Source of the DNA: Candidatus Ozemobacteraceae bacterium
GTDB lineage: Bacteria; Muiribacteriota; Ozemobacteria; Ozemobacterales; Ozemobacteraceae
Reading direction: 5' to 3'
NCBI GenBank assembly: GCA_035373905.1
Contig: DAOSOK010000016.1
Coordinates: forward strand, 1 to 64,000
Length of the DNA stretch: 64,000 bases
Position numbers and translations under genes: made by a program. Below are positions 8,100 through 15,781 of this stretch, in pieces. The notes under the pieces were generated by a model. The model worked only from the letters and a program-made list of their open reading frames with translations. It ran no database searches and was not told the origin of the DNA. Each line of letters starts with the position of its first letter. Position 1 is the first letter of the stretch.

Positions 8100-8771
8100 A
8101 TGCGTTACGATTCTGTCACCAAAGTGGGGGTGCTGGCCTTGTTGTGCCTGCTTCCCGCCACCCTCTTCGCGGCTCTCGAGGCTCCGAAGCAGAAAACCCC
8201 GGCGAAGCGGCAGGCGCCTGCCGTTTCCGAAATCGCTCCGTTCTTCGGCAATCTCGATCCGGTGTCATCCTCTCGCGGTCTCGTGCAGACCTTTGCGATC
8301 AAGTCCGAAAAGGAGCCGACCCCTGTCGAGTCCCGTTGGAAAGACCAGCCCGCCTCGACCGTGGCGCTCAAATCTTTCAATGGTTCCTTCCTGATGCCGG
8401 TATCCGGTGAGATCAGCTCGCGCTTCGGCCGCCGGGCGCATCCGTTCCGCCGGGTGACGCATTTCCACACCGGAATCGACATTCGCGCACGCCGCGGAAC
8501 GCCGATCATGGCCGCCGCGGCTGGCCGCATCGTCTACGCCGGATGGAAGCGCGGTTACGGCCTGATGGTCGAGATCGAGCATGGAAGCGGGTTCAGGAGT
8601 GTCTATGCACACTGCTCGAAACTCCAGGTACGCGTCGGAACGATGGTCCAGCCTGGCTCTCCCATCGGACTCGTCGGATCGACGGGAGTCACAACCGGCT
8701 CGCACCTCCATTTTGAAATCATGCGCGGATCCGTTCTCCTTGATCCGTTGAGCTTCTTCCGCAGAGCGTAA
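8100..8771 (+). CDS. M23 family metallopeptidase, exported
   Basis: A 223-residue cell-wall endopeptidase of the LytM/lysostaphin type, predicted to cut peptide cross-links of peptidoglycan outside the cytoplasm. Residues 1-25 form a signal peptide. The catalytic domain occupies about residues 95-215, with the zinc ligands in HTGID and HLHFE and the typical AAGRIVYAG and GSTGVTTG strands. No LysM or SH3 binding domain is present. The gene sits directly under a c-di-AMP riboswitch, a pairing common for wall hydrolases, and ends in a strong terminator. Confidence 0.92.
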   Translation: MRYDSVTKVGVLALLCLLPATLFAALEAPKQKTPAKRQAPAVSEIAPFFGNLDPVSSSRGLVQTFAIKSEKEPTPVESRWKDQPASTVALKSFNGSFLMPVSGEISSRFGRRAHPFRRVTHFHTGIDIRARRGTPIMAAAAGRIVYAGWKRGYGLMVEIEHGSGFRSVYAHCSKLQVRVGTMVQPGSPIGLVGSTGVTTGSHLHFEIMRGSVLLDPLSFFRRA

Positions 8772-8776
8772 GAATG

Positions 8777-8816
8777 TGCGAAAGCCGCACGATGTGCGGC
8801 TTTCGCAAGTCTTTTT
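8777..8816 (+). terminator. Intrinsic terminator of the M23 peptidase gene
   Basis: A perfect 14-bp stem (8777-8790 with 8794-8807), three-base loop GAT, and a CTTTTT tail start 6 bases after the stop codon. Confidence 0.85.
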
Positions 8817-8866
8817 CGCGCGCGTTCCCGTCGTTTCGTGCGGAGGAGCGGTTTGCAGCTTTGGGG

Positions 8867-8897
8867 AAAAAAGAATGCCGGCGAGACGCCGGCATTC
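8867..8897 (-). terminator. Intrinsic terminator of the 35-codon gene
   Basis: On the minus strand an 11-bp stem (8873-8883 with 8887-8897, three-base loop) is followed by six T. It lies 36 bases after the stop of the small gene at 8933-9040. Confidence 0.75.
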
Positions 8898-8932
8898 ACA
8901 GAGAGTGCATCTGAGAAATCAGGAAGGGCTTT

Positions 8933-9040
8933 TCATCGCCCTTTCGGAGGCAGCTTGACCCAGACTTGGAGATTCGTCTTCGGGTCCACCCGGACTAATA
9001 CGTAGTCCTGATAAGTTGCAAGAATGTTATTCGTATGCAT
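8933..9040 (-). CDS. Small 35-residue protein, unknown function
   Basis: An ORF of 36 codons on the minus strand starting MHTNNILATYQDYVLVRVD and ending VKLPPKGR. It is supported by a full gene layout: a promoter 16-44 bases upstream, a GAGGT ribosome site 6 bases before the ATG, and an intrinsic terminator downstream. The peptide is amphipathic, has no signal peptide or transmembrane segment, and has a short beta-strand-like core rich in Val and Leu. I do not recognise the family. A longer frame on the same strand (9027-9251) lacks such signals. Confidence 0.6.
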   Translation of the reverse strand: MHTNNILATYQDYVLVRVDPKTNLQVWVKLPPKGR

Positions 9041-9055
9041 CGCTGTACCTCGTTG

Positions 9056-9084
9056 ATTCTAATACAGCAAAATGCATGCCACAA
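9056..9084 (-). promoter_or_regulatory. Predicted promoter of the 35-codon gene
   Basis: Minus-strand TTGTGG (9079-9084) and TAGAAT (9056-9061) have a 17-base spacer. The expected start leaves a leader of about 10 bases before the small ORF. Confidence 0.55.
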
Positions 9085-9297
9085 GCGAACTCAGAGCCTG
9101 AGCCCACCTTCGGGGTCCGCTGTCCAACCCTTGAAACGCCGATCAACGCTGAAAAAATCCCCTTTCGAGCGATAGGGGCGGCCCGAAACCCAGCTGTTCT
9201 GAAAATGAGCATCTCCATGTGCCGAAACTGATCATCATGAAAACTCGGCAAGCGTGTGCGCGAAAATTCATCAGGCGCCTGGAACGGAACTCAGAGG

Positions 9298-9858
9298 TTA
9301 TTCCGGCGAGTGGGGTTCGTCTTCTTCGTTCTCATCGTCATCCGCCAGCGAGGAGAGCGGAAATACAACCCTGTCGTGCGTCTTGCCGTGAATGATGAGG
9401 GCGGCGCAGACGCCGATGATTCCCCAAATAAGCCATTTTATACCGAGATCGATATGTCGCTCTTCCTCGATATAGATGAAGGGAGACCAGGCCTCTTTCG
9501 AAACCCGGTACAGCGGTTTCGCCTGGCCGAACACAATGGACGAGACGCCGACGCGCCTGGTCGGGTGCGTCCCGCGGACAGCCTTGAGAAAGGCTTTCGA
9601 AGCTTCCTCGCCGGAAAGTCCGTCCGTAACGGCAAGATCGAGCCAGTAGGCGGAGCGGAGCCCCTCCTCTTCGCGAGTGTCCGTGACCAGGCCGACGAAT
9701 TCCCTGCTGAGAGATTTTCCGGCGGAAATGAACATCGATATCGCGATGCCCAGAAGCATCATCGCGATCAACTGAACACGGATTTTCCCCGCTCGCGCCG
9801 ACAGGCCGCCTCCCTGACGAATCCGCAAACAAGTTTCGGCGTCGGTGAATCTCTGCAT
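9298..9858 (-). CDS. Two-TM membrane protein, unknown function
   Basis: About 186 residues from the ATG at 9858. A transmembrane segment near residues 27-46 (IAMMLLGIAISMF) and a second near 142-160 (WLIWGIIGVCAALII) flank a domain of about 95 residues that is probably extracytoplasmic. The C-terminus is acidic (DDDENEEDE). No ribosome site is present, but TATGAT ends 7 bases before this ATG, which fits a leaderless transcript. An ATG four codons upstream (9870) is the alternative. I recognise no family. Confidence 0.65.
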   Translation of the reverse strand: MQRFTDAETCLRIRQGGGLSARAGKIRVQLIAMMLLGIAISMFISAGKSLSREFVGLVTDTREEEGLRSAYWLDLAVTDGLSGEEASKAFLKAVRGTHPTRRVGVSSIVFGQAKPLYRVSKEAWSPFIYIEEERHIDLGIKWLIWGIIGVCAALIIHGKTHDRVVFPLSSLADDDENEEDEPHSPE

Positions 9859-9949
9859 GCGGCAAATCATACCACGCCGCGCGGGATGAATTGAATAAAA
9901 TCCCAGGGAATTTTGAAGAGAAATTCTTCCTGACACATGAATATTCTGG

Positions 9950-9955
9950 TAGAAT
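9950..9955 (+). promoter_or_regulatory. Possible -10 element for the secreted Gly-rich protein gene
   Basis: TAGAAT lies 52 bases before the ATG at 10008. The -35 region (TTCCTG at 17 bases) is weak. Confidence 0.3.
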
Positions 9956-10007
9956 AGAAGTATTATCACTGTGACCGTTAGTATGACCCGAACGGAGGAA
10001 ATGCCAA

Positions 10008-10544
10008 ATGAAACGAATCTTCGTCGCTCTCGTTCTCGCCGTGTTGATCGCCGTTCCGTCCCATGCCCAGAATTGGAGCGGAATCAAGGTGAACCCGACC
10101 GACCAGGTGATGGTGAGCCTGCTGACAATGGTTCTTTCAGACCTTGACATGTGCGGCCGCTCTCTCACGACGGGGATTTCCGACACGATCACCGCCGTTG
10201 GCCATCTCAACAACGCCCAGTCGGCTCTCCGGCGCACCCCGCTCGATCCTGCCTACTCGACCCTTATCACCGAAATCGGCACGCGCATCGGCAAGATCAA
10301 GTTCTACGTCGTCATGAACGACGTTCCGGCCGCCGGGATGCGAATCAACCAGCTCATCGGCATCATCCGGGGCGTCCTCGGCGCCGAAACCGGCACCGGC
10401 TCGGGCTACGGCTACGGAACGGGATACGGCAACCAGATCGGCACCCCTCAGCCGTCGCGTCCCTCCGAAATTCCGGTCGGAACGGGCGGACAGATCGACT
10501 CGCCGTCCGGTGTCAGCGGCATCGGACTTCCCACGACCAACTGA
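10008..10544 (+). CDS. Secreted protein with Gly/Tyr-rich C-terminus
   Basis: A 178-residue protein with a clear signal peptide (residues 1-20, cleavage near SHA-QN). The middle (about 25-120) is helical and of unknown family. The last 55 residues are low in complexity and rich in Gly, Tyr, Pro and Ser (GSGYGYGTGYGNQ). A GGAGG site precedes the ATG and a strong terminator follows the stop, so it is a single-gene unit. No function can be assigned. Confidence 0.7.
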   Translation: MKRIFVALVLAVLIAVPSHAQNWSGIKVNPTDQVMVSLLTMVLSDLDMCGRSLTTGISDTITAVGHLNNAQSALRRTPLDPAYSTLITEIGTRIGKIKFYVVMNDVPAAGMRINQLIGIIRGVLGAETGTGSGYGYGTGYGNQIGTPQPSRPSEIPVGTGGQIDSPSGVSGIGLPTTN

Positions 10545-10560
10545 TACGCACGTGAATCGT

Positions 10561-10603
10561 CACCCCGGGCGTTCCGCAACGGAATCCCCGGGGTGTGTTT
10601 TTC
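10561..10603 (+). terminator. Intrinsic terminator
   Basis: An outer 9-bp stem (10561-10569 with 10587-10595) and an inner 6-bp stem with a CAA loop are followed by TGTTTTT. It ends the Gly-rich protein gene and lies just before aroK. Confidence 0.85.
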
Positions 10604-10613
10604 AGAGCATCTC

Positions 10614-11207
10614 ATGACGATACGCCCGGATCTCCCCCTCGTTCTCATCGGCTTCATGGGCGCCGGAAAGACGACCATCGGGAGATGCCTTGCCGAAGCC
10701 CTTCAAAGGCCGTTCTACGATATCGATGACGAAGTGGTGGCCTCCACCGGGAGGACCATCGCGAATATCTTCGCAGAAAGCGGGGAAACGGCGTTTCGCG
10801 AAATCGAGGGAGCCATTCTCGCCTCCGTCGCTGCCATCCGTCCGCCTGCCGTAATCGCTGCGGGAGGAGGAATCGTCCTGCGAAGGTCGAACCGTGATCT
10901 CCTCCGCGAAAAGGCCGTCACGGTCTTCGTCGATCCCCCATTCGATTCTATATGGATGCGTATAGAACATGAGCGCTCCCACCGGCCGGTCGCGGACGGG
11001 AAGACCCGCGAGGATTTGGCGCATCTCCATGCGCAGCGCGCCGACCTGTACCGCGAATGCGCCTTGCTGACGGTCCCGGCGCGTGGGACGCCGGTCCAGA
11101 TTGCCGAGAATATCCTTTTCCGACTCGAATCCCTGAAAAAATGGACGTTGGCAGGCATTCGCGGGGACGAACGCGAGATACTTGAAATCCGCCGTGGGAA
11201 AAGGTAA
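10614..11207 (+). CDS. aroK: Shikimate kinase
   Basis: Phosphorylates shikimate at the 3-hydroxyl with ATP in aromatic amino acid synthesis. About 197 residues. The Walker A motif GFMGAGKTT is near residue 13, the shikimate-binding DID..V follows, then FR.IE and the GGG motif (AAGGGIVLR). An in-frame GTG at 10593 lies inside the upstream terminator and is rejected; the ATG at 10614 places the P-loop at the usual distance from the N-terminus. mazG follows after 26 bases. Confidence 0.93.
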   Translation: MTIRPDLPLVLIGFMGAGKTTIGRCLAEALQRPFYDIDDEVVASTGRTIANIFAESGETAFREIEGAILASVAAIRPPAVIAAGGGIVLRRSNRDLLREKAVTVFVDPPFDSIWMRIEHERSHRPVADGKTREDLAHLHAQRADLYRECALLTVPARGTPVQIAENILFRLESLKKWTLAGIRGDEREILEIRRGKR

Positions 11208-11233
11208 AACATCCAGACTCAAACGAACCGAGG

Positions 11234-12076
11234 ATGGGAAGAATGCCACGGAACTCATTCCTTGACGAAGCGCCGGTTCAGTTCCGGCGGTTGCTCGAGA
11301 TCATGGTCCGCCTCCGGGCCCCCGACGGCTGCGCCTGGGACCGGAAACAGGACCACGCAAGCCTCCGGAAATACGTTCTCGAAGAGGCGAACGAGGTTGC
11401 GGAGGCGATCGACAAGGGAGACCCGCTGCATCTCTGCGAAGAACTCGGAGACCTCGCGATGATGATCGCGTTCCATGCCCAGGTGGCCGCCGAAGCCGGT
11501 ACCTTCACGATGACGGAAGTGATGAAGGGCATCTGCGAAAAACTCATCAGCCGTCACCCTCACGTGTTTGCAACGCCGGACGGCGAGAAACTGACGCCGG
11601 AACAGGTCGTCGACATCTGGGGAAAACTCAAGACCGACGAAAAGGCTCGAAAAGCCCGTATTTCATCCCGCATGCAGGAAGTCGAGGCGTTTGCCTCTCC
11701 CCTCAAGGCGGCGTTTCACATCCAGGCCGAAGCGGCGACGGTCGGATTCGATTTTCCCGAAGCGCGCGGCGCCGTCGACAAGATTGCGGAGGAAGCGAAG
11801 GAACTGGCCGGCACGCTCACCGAGGAAGATGTCGATGCCGCCGAGGACGAACTCGGTGATCTCCTCTTTTCGATCGTCAACGCCGCAAGGCTGCTTGGCG
11901 TTGATCCCGAAGAGGCGTTACGACGATCGACGGGCAAGTTCGTCCGCAGGTTCGGCCGCGTCGAGGAAATTGCCGAAGCCGAGGGCGGGTTCAAGGGAAA
12001 GTCGATTTCCGAACTGGATACGTGGTGGAACAGGGTGAAGGAGCTCGAAAGCAAAACACGGCGGCCGGCCCGTTGA
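11234..12076 (+). CDS. mazG: Nucleoside triphosphate pyrophosphohydrolase MazG
   Basis: Hydrolyses (d)NTPs to monophosphate and pyrophosphate as housecleaning. It has 280 residues and two MazG repeats: the first at about 15-120 with EEANEVAEAI and EELGDLAMMIAF acidic motifs, the second at about 160-260 with EEAKEL and EDELGDLLFSIVN. The ATG at 11243 is a possible alternative start. Its TGA stop directly abuts the stop of the convergent TPR gene (TGATCA), leaving no room for a terminator. Confidence 0.94.
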   Translation: MGRMPRNSFLDEAPVQFRRLLEIMVRLRAPDGCAWDRKQDHASLRKYVLEEANEVAEAIDKGDPLHLCEELGDLAMMIAFHAQVAAEAGTFTMTEVMKGICEKLISRHPHVFATPDGEKLTPEQVVDIWGKLKTDEKARKARISSRMQEVEAFASPLKAAFHIQAEAATVGFDFPEARGAVDKIAEEAKELAGTLTEEDVDAAEDELGDLLFSIVNAARLLGVDPEEALRRSTGKFVRRFGRVEEIAEAEGGFKGKSISELDTWWNRVKELESKTRRPAR

Positions 12077-13873
12077 TCAGCGTCCTTCCCTGAGCGACTT
12101 CTGAAGCTCGACGAAGCGTGTTCGCCGTTCCGGATCGGTTTCAAGCGCGAGCCCGATGGCGATTTCCTCGAGGGCGTTTTCCCGCCTGTCGGATTTCGCG
12201 AGGGCTTGTGCCAACACCAGGCGGGCCTCGCCGTTGTTCGGGTTGTTCAAAAGCGACGACCTGGCCTCCTGTTCCGCCTTGTCGGTCTCGCCGTCCTCGA
12301 GGAGAATCGCGGCGAGCAGGGACCGGGACTGGCTGTCGGCGGGCTTGATGCGAATGGCCTGCTGCAGCTGGGCGACGGCGTCGGCGTGGTTCCCTTCGAA
12401 ATGGAGAACTTTGGCGAGCGAGTAATGGGCTTCGCTGATCCCGGGATTGGCCCTGAGCGTTTCGTTGAGAAACAGCTTCGCGCCAGGGATATCGCCGGCC
12501 CGGGCGAGCTTGAGCGCGGTGGCATACTGGAGTTTCGCATCGCGGGGATTGTTGAGGGCGGCCCGCTTGATATCGTCGAGCCGTGAGCCGGGATCTTCGG
12601 ACGCCGTCGTGCGCCTGCTCTCGAGTTGGTGCCGGAGGGCGGCGATCGCGGCGTTGCGATCCGCGTTGGCTTTCGCGAGATAGGCGTTGTAGGCGGATTC
12701 GCGCTTCAGAACGACGTCCGCTTCGGCGATCAGCCGTTCGGCGTCGGCACGCAGGAGGGGGGTTTTGAGCGATGGGAGAAGCGTCCGCATTTGCCGGGAA
12801 GCGTCCGAAAACTCGCTGTTGATGAATGCGAGAAAGGGCTTGAGGAACGCCTTCTCCTCGGCGGTCCCTCGCGTCTTCACGAATTTTTCGACGGCCGCGA
12901 TTGTTCCCTGATCGTCGCGCCCGAGGAGTCCCCGATCCATCGTGAAGGCGGTGCGCAGAAACTTGAAGGCGATGTCCGGGCGGTTCGCCGCCTTTGCGTC
13001 GATGGCTGCTTCGAAGAAGATATACGGCAAATTGGGATTCAGGGCATGAAACCGTTCGAGCTCCTGCAGGGCTTCCGTCGTTTTGCCGGACTTCCTGAGA
13101 ATTCTATAGATGTAATAATACGGTGAGGAATTGCTCTGATCGAGTTTGACGCAGGCGCGAAACATCTCGAGCGCCTTGTCATACTCGCCCGCCTCGAAAT
13201 GGACGGAGCCGATCCAATAACAATAGCTATAGTTCTTGGAGTGGAGCAGGTCGCCGCGTTCGCGAATTTTGTCGAGCCCCTTTGATGTTCCTGCGGCTTT
13301 CATCAGCTTCAGGATGCCGATAAAGGGCTCGAGCTTCGTCGCGTCTTCCTGAATGATGTATTTGTAAGAATCGAGGGCGGTCTTCGGATCGTTCACGACG
13401 AGCGAGCAGCGCGCGAGACCCTGGTGGACTTTCAGCAACAGCTGTTTCGGAAGCGGCGCGGTGGTGAGGTCCCTGTAGAGCGTTGCGGCGCGTTCGGGAG
13501 CGCCCATCGACTCGAGGGTGTAGGCGAGAGCGTATCCAAAACGGATGTCGCGCTTTTTCTCGAGAGCCTTTTCGAACGCCGAGACGGCCGCGTCGAAGTT
13601 CTTCAGACCGGCATGGGCATACCCGAGCAGAGACTGCACGGCGGGATCTTCGTTCGAGGAGACCGGTTCGAGAATCGCCACGACTTCTTCAAAAGCGTTC
13701 CTGTCCAGGGCCGCTTCCGCCTTTCTGACGAGATCTTCGGTTTTCTGCGGCGACCGGGAGTCGGCCGTGGCTCTTCCCGGTTTTTGCTGCTGGCCCTTGG
13801 GTTGGGTGAAAAAAAACGCCGTAAGCGCGGCGATGAGGACCAGGAGGATCAAAGGAAGTTTCAGCGAATCCAT
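12077..13873 (-). CDS. Membrane-anchored TPR protein
   Basis: About 598 residues. A single N-terminal transmembrane helix (residues 5-22, LPLILLVLIAALTAFFF) is followed by a charged linker and many tetratricopeptide repeats (about 40-330 and 440-590), separated by a helical stretch. Likely a periplasm-facing or cytoplasmic-facing scaffold; the partner is unknown. The frame is open far upstream, but the hydrophobic anchor and a leaderless promoter (TTGCCA-17-TATTTT ending 6 bases before the ATG) fix the start at 13873. Confidence 0.8.
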   Translation of the reverse strand: MDSLKLPLILLVLIAALTAFFFTQPKGQQQKPGRATADSRSPQKTEDLVRKAEAALDRNAFEEVVAILEPVSSNEDPAVQSLLGYAHAGLKNFDAAVSAFEKALEKKRDIRFGYALAYTLESMGAPERAATLYRDLTTAPLPKQLLLKVHQGLARCSLVVNDPKTALDSYKYIIQEDATKLEPFIGILKLMKAAGTSKGLDKIRERGDLLHSKNYSYCYWIGSVHFEAGEYDKALEMFRACVKLDQSNSSPYYYIYRILRKSGKTTEALQELERFHALNPNLPYIFFEAAIDAKAANRPDIAFKFLRTAFTMDRGLLGRDDQGTIAAVEKFVKTRGTAEEKAFLKPFLAFINSEFSDASRQMRTLLPSLKTPLLRADAERLIAEADVVLKRESAYNAYLAKANADRNAAIAALRHQLESRRTTASEDPGSRLDDIKRAALNNPRDAKLQYATALKLARAGDIPGAKLFLNETLRANPGISEAHYSLAKVLHFEGNHADAVAQLQQAIRIKPADSQSRSLLAAILLEDGETDKAEQEARSSLLNNPNNGEARLVLAQALAKSDRRENALEEIAIGLALETDPERRTRFVELQKSLREGR

Positions 13874-13879
13874 GGAACA

Positions 13880-13908
13880 AAAATAGCATGATGCCCCCTG
13901 GGTGGCAA
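13880..13908 (-). promoter_or_regulatory. Predicted leaderless promoter of the TPR gene
   Basis: Minus-strand TTGCCA (13903-13908), 17-base spacer, TATTTT (13880-13885), then 6 bases to the ATG. Transcription would start at or next to the start codon. No ribosome site is present. Confidence 0.5.
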
Positions 13909-14027
13909 CCTGACGGCGACGGCGTCTCATCGAATGACTTGAAAAAACGGCGATACCGTCCGATAAGAGTGGACGATGGCGAAGACGATTCGCATCGGAG
14001 AATGACCATGTTCCGGAGGTGTCATCG

Positions 14028-14444
14028 ATGAAGCTTGAAATAAGGGTCAATGAGACCCCGGGAAACGCCAGAGACGACGAAGTCAGCTCGGTCGCGGCGG
14101 AATCGGCCGGCGCGTTGCAGACGATCCAGGCGGGGGGGCAGGATATCGCCATCGACATCGCGCAGGTGCTTGCGGCGAATCAGGCCCTTCTCACGAACAT
14201 CGCCCGGAAGATGGAGGCGATGGAAACGCGCATGCGCGGCCTGGAATCCGTGATCGAGAGCCAGAAACAGGCGATGCTCGCCTATACCCAGGAGGTCGCG
14301 TTGCTGGCGGCCCCCGTCGCGAGACTTGACGTGTGGAAACCCGCAGCTCCCCAACTCGACGAGGCCTGGTTCGGGAAGTTCTCGATGTTCGATCGCATCT
14401 TCAGGCCCTATCGCATGCGAAGGCCATCAGCCGAAGAGCATTGA
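14028..14444 (+). CDS. Coiled-coil protein, unknown function
   Basis: About 138 residues with no signal peptide or transmembrane helix. Residues 30-95 are predicted helix/coiled coil (MEAMETRMRGLESVIESQ...). The C-terminus has an aromatic, basic patch (WFGKFSMFDRIFRPYRMRR). GGAGGT 7 bases before the ATG at 14028 selects this start over an in-frame GTG at 14019. It ends at a bidirectional terminator. No family is recognised. Confidence 0.65.
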   Translation: MKLEIRVNETPGNARDDEVSSVAAESAGALQTIQAGGQDIAIDIAQVLAANQALLTNIARKMEAMETRMRGLESVIESQKQAMLAYTQEVALLAAPVARLDVWKPAAPQLDEAWFGKFSMFDRIFRPYRMRRPSAEEH

Positions 14445-14456
14445 TGACGGAAGAGC

Positions 14457-14484
14457 ACAAACCCCGCCGAAAGGCGGGGTTTGT
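14457..14484. terminator. Bidirectional hairpin terminator
   Basis: A 12-bp stem with a GAAA loop (centre 14469-14472) sits between the coiled-coil gene and the convergent small cysteine gene. Its TTTGT edge serves either direction; no long T-run. Confidence 0.65.
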
Positions 14485-14503
14485 GGGGTTTCGGTGCGGG
14501 AAA

Positions 14504-14662
14504 TCAGTTCGCCGGAGGTTCGGATGCCGTTGCTTCCGGCACGACGACGACGTCGCGGGCGTTGGCGTCTTTTTCCAGGTCGAGCGTGCCGTCGGTGAAG
14601 GATTTGTAATAGGGGCACGCATCGCATTCCGACTTGTTGTAGACATCCCAGCAGTATTTCAT
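14504..14662 (-). CDS. Small 52-residue cysteine protein
   Basis: Starts MKYCWDVYNKSECDACPYYK, with three cysteines (C4, C13, C16) in a CW...CxxC arrangement, followed by an acidic, Pro/Ala-rich tail. The spacing resembles one half of small CW-type zinc-binding proteins, so a metal or redox site is plausible. AAGGAGG lies 5 bases before the ATG, and the ATG overlaps the stop of the upstream TPR gene (ATGA), indicating translational coupling. A terminator follows. Confidence 0.75.
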   Translation of the reverse strand: MKYCWDVYNKSECDACPYYKSFTDGTLDLEKDANARDVVVVPEATASEPPAN

Positions 14663-15024
14663 ATGAGCCTCCTTGAAGCAGTCCGGTCATCCGTTGCATG
14701 GGCAGGTTGCGCCGGAACGGCGTCTGCGCACGGCATGATCTCGGTTTCACGAATTTCGTGGTCGATGTCGAGGGCGGTCATCAGTTCATGGCGATAATTC
14801 CCGTTGAGCCAGACGGCCCTTGCCCAGGCGCGGATCGCCTGATCGTTTTGTCCCTGCATCGCCAGATCAACCCCAAGATTGAAATACGCCTGCGGCATAT
14901 CGGGACATATCTGAACCGCCTCGCGATACGACTCGATCGCTTCGGCGGTTTTACCCTCAGCATCGAGGTCGACGCCCTGCTGAAACTTGATCAGCCCTCG
15001 AGATGTTCGTTCCGATTCTTCCAT
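14659..15024 (-). CDS. Small cytoplasmic TPR protein
   Basis: About 121 residues from the ATG at 15024 (GGAG 7 bases upstream). Residues 8-80 hold about two tetratricopeptide repeats (FQQGVDLDAEGKTAEAIESY..., AYFNLGVDLAMQGQNDQAIRAW). No signal peptide. It overlaps the downstream small cysteine gene by four bases. The unit probably forms a two-gene operon; the partner recognised by the TPR is unknown. Confidence 0.8.
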   Translation of the reverse strand: MEESERTSRGLIKFQQGVDLDAEGKTAEAIESYREAVQICPDMPQAYFNLGVDLAMQGQNDQAIRAWARAVWLNGNYRHELMTALDIDHEIRETEIMPCADAVPAQPAHATDDRTASRRLI

Positions 15025-15078
15025 GGATATGCTCCATGCTGAGTATCGGCATGTCCCTGCGTTAACCGAAGCTGATAT

Positions 15079-15107
15079 AATATACCACAAAACGGTCGCA
15101 GAATCAA
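15079..15107 (-). promoter_or_regulatory. Predicted promoter of the TPR-cysteine protein operon
   Basis: Minus-strand TTGATT (15102-15107), 17-base spacer, TATATT (15079-15084). It lies 55 bases upstream of the TPR start. Confidence 0.6.
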
Positions 15108-15250
15108 GTCTGAAGCGTAAAATACGCCATTCGAGGCGATCAAGAAATGGATGGGAATGAGTCCAGAAAAAATGATACCCGGTGACCGGACGGGTGAAAA
15201 TTCGGCTGGAAATGAGACATCGTTCAAGCCATCGAGCAGGAGGAGCAATC

Positions 15251-15781
15251 ATGTTGATCAGACCGTTTCAAAACAAGTTTCCCCGCGTCCACGAATCTGC
15301 GTTCGTCGCCGAAACCGCGGCTGTCATCGGAGACGTCGAGATCGGCGCGGGATCGAGCATCTGGTACGGCGTCGTTCTGCGCGGCGATATCAACAGCATT
15401 CGGATCGGCGCCGACACGAACATTCAGGACAACGCCATCGTCCACGTCGACGACAGAAGACGGGGCGGTGACGACGGTGGAACGGTCATCGGAGACCGCG
15501 TCACGGTCGGACACGGCGCGATCATCCATGCCTGCCGCATCGGCGACAACTGTCTGATCGGGATGGGGGCCGTCGTCCTCAGCAGGGCAAAGATCGGCGA
15601 AAACTGCATCGTCGCGGCCGGCGCGGTGGTGAAAGAGGGGATGGTCGTTCCCCCGAACTCGCTTGTCGCCGGGATGCCCGCGGTGGTCAAGGCGACGCTG
15701 ACGCCAGAAAAAATCGCGGGATTGGCCGCGCACGCCGTCAGATATGCGGAGCTGGGAAACGAGTTTCGCCGCTCGTCCTGA
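15251..15781 (+). CDS. Gamma-class carbonic anhydrase family protein
   Basis: A 176-residue left-handed beta-helix protein built of hexapeptide repeats (VIGDVEIGAGSSIWYG and similar). The three zinc-ligand histidines of the Cam/YrdA family can be placed in AIVHVD, VGHGA and IIHAC. Members are hydratases or inactive relatives. The ATG at 15251 has AGGAG five bases upstream; longer in-frame starts lack support. Its stop abuts the stop of the convergent transglutaminase-like gene. Confidence 0.88.
   Translation: MLIRPFQNKFPRVHESAFVAETAAVIGDVEIGAGSSIWYGVVLRGDINSIRIGADTNIQDNAIVHVDDRRRGGDDGGTVIGDRVTVGHGAIIHACRIGDNCLIGMGAVVLSRAKIGENCIVAAGAVVKEGMVVPPNSLVAGMPAVVKATLTPEKIAGLAAHAVRYAELGNEFRRSS

Noticed and set aside
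9027..9251. 74-codon minus-strand frame overlapping the 35-codon gene
   Set aside because: It lacks promoter and ribosome site, and runs through the promoter of the better supported small gene.
14659..15252. Long N-terminal extensions of open frames (for example the TPR gene from 15252, the cyclophilin from 35672, the epimerase from 31755)
   Set aside because: Downstream ATGs with ribosome sites, signal peptides or conserved N-terminal motifs fit far better; extensions are Arg/Pro-rich read-through of intergenic DNA.
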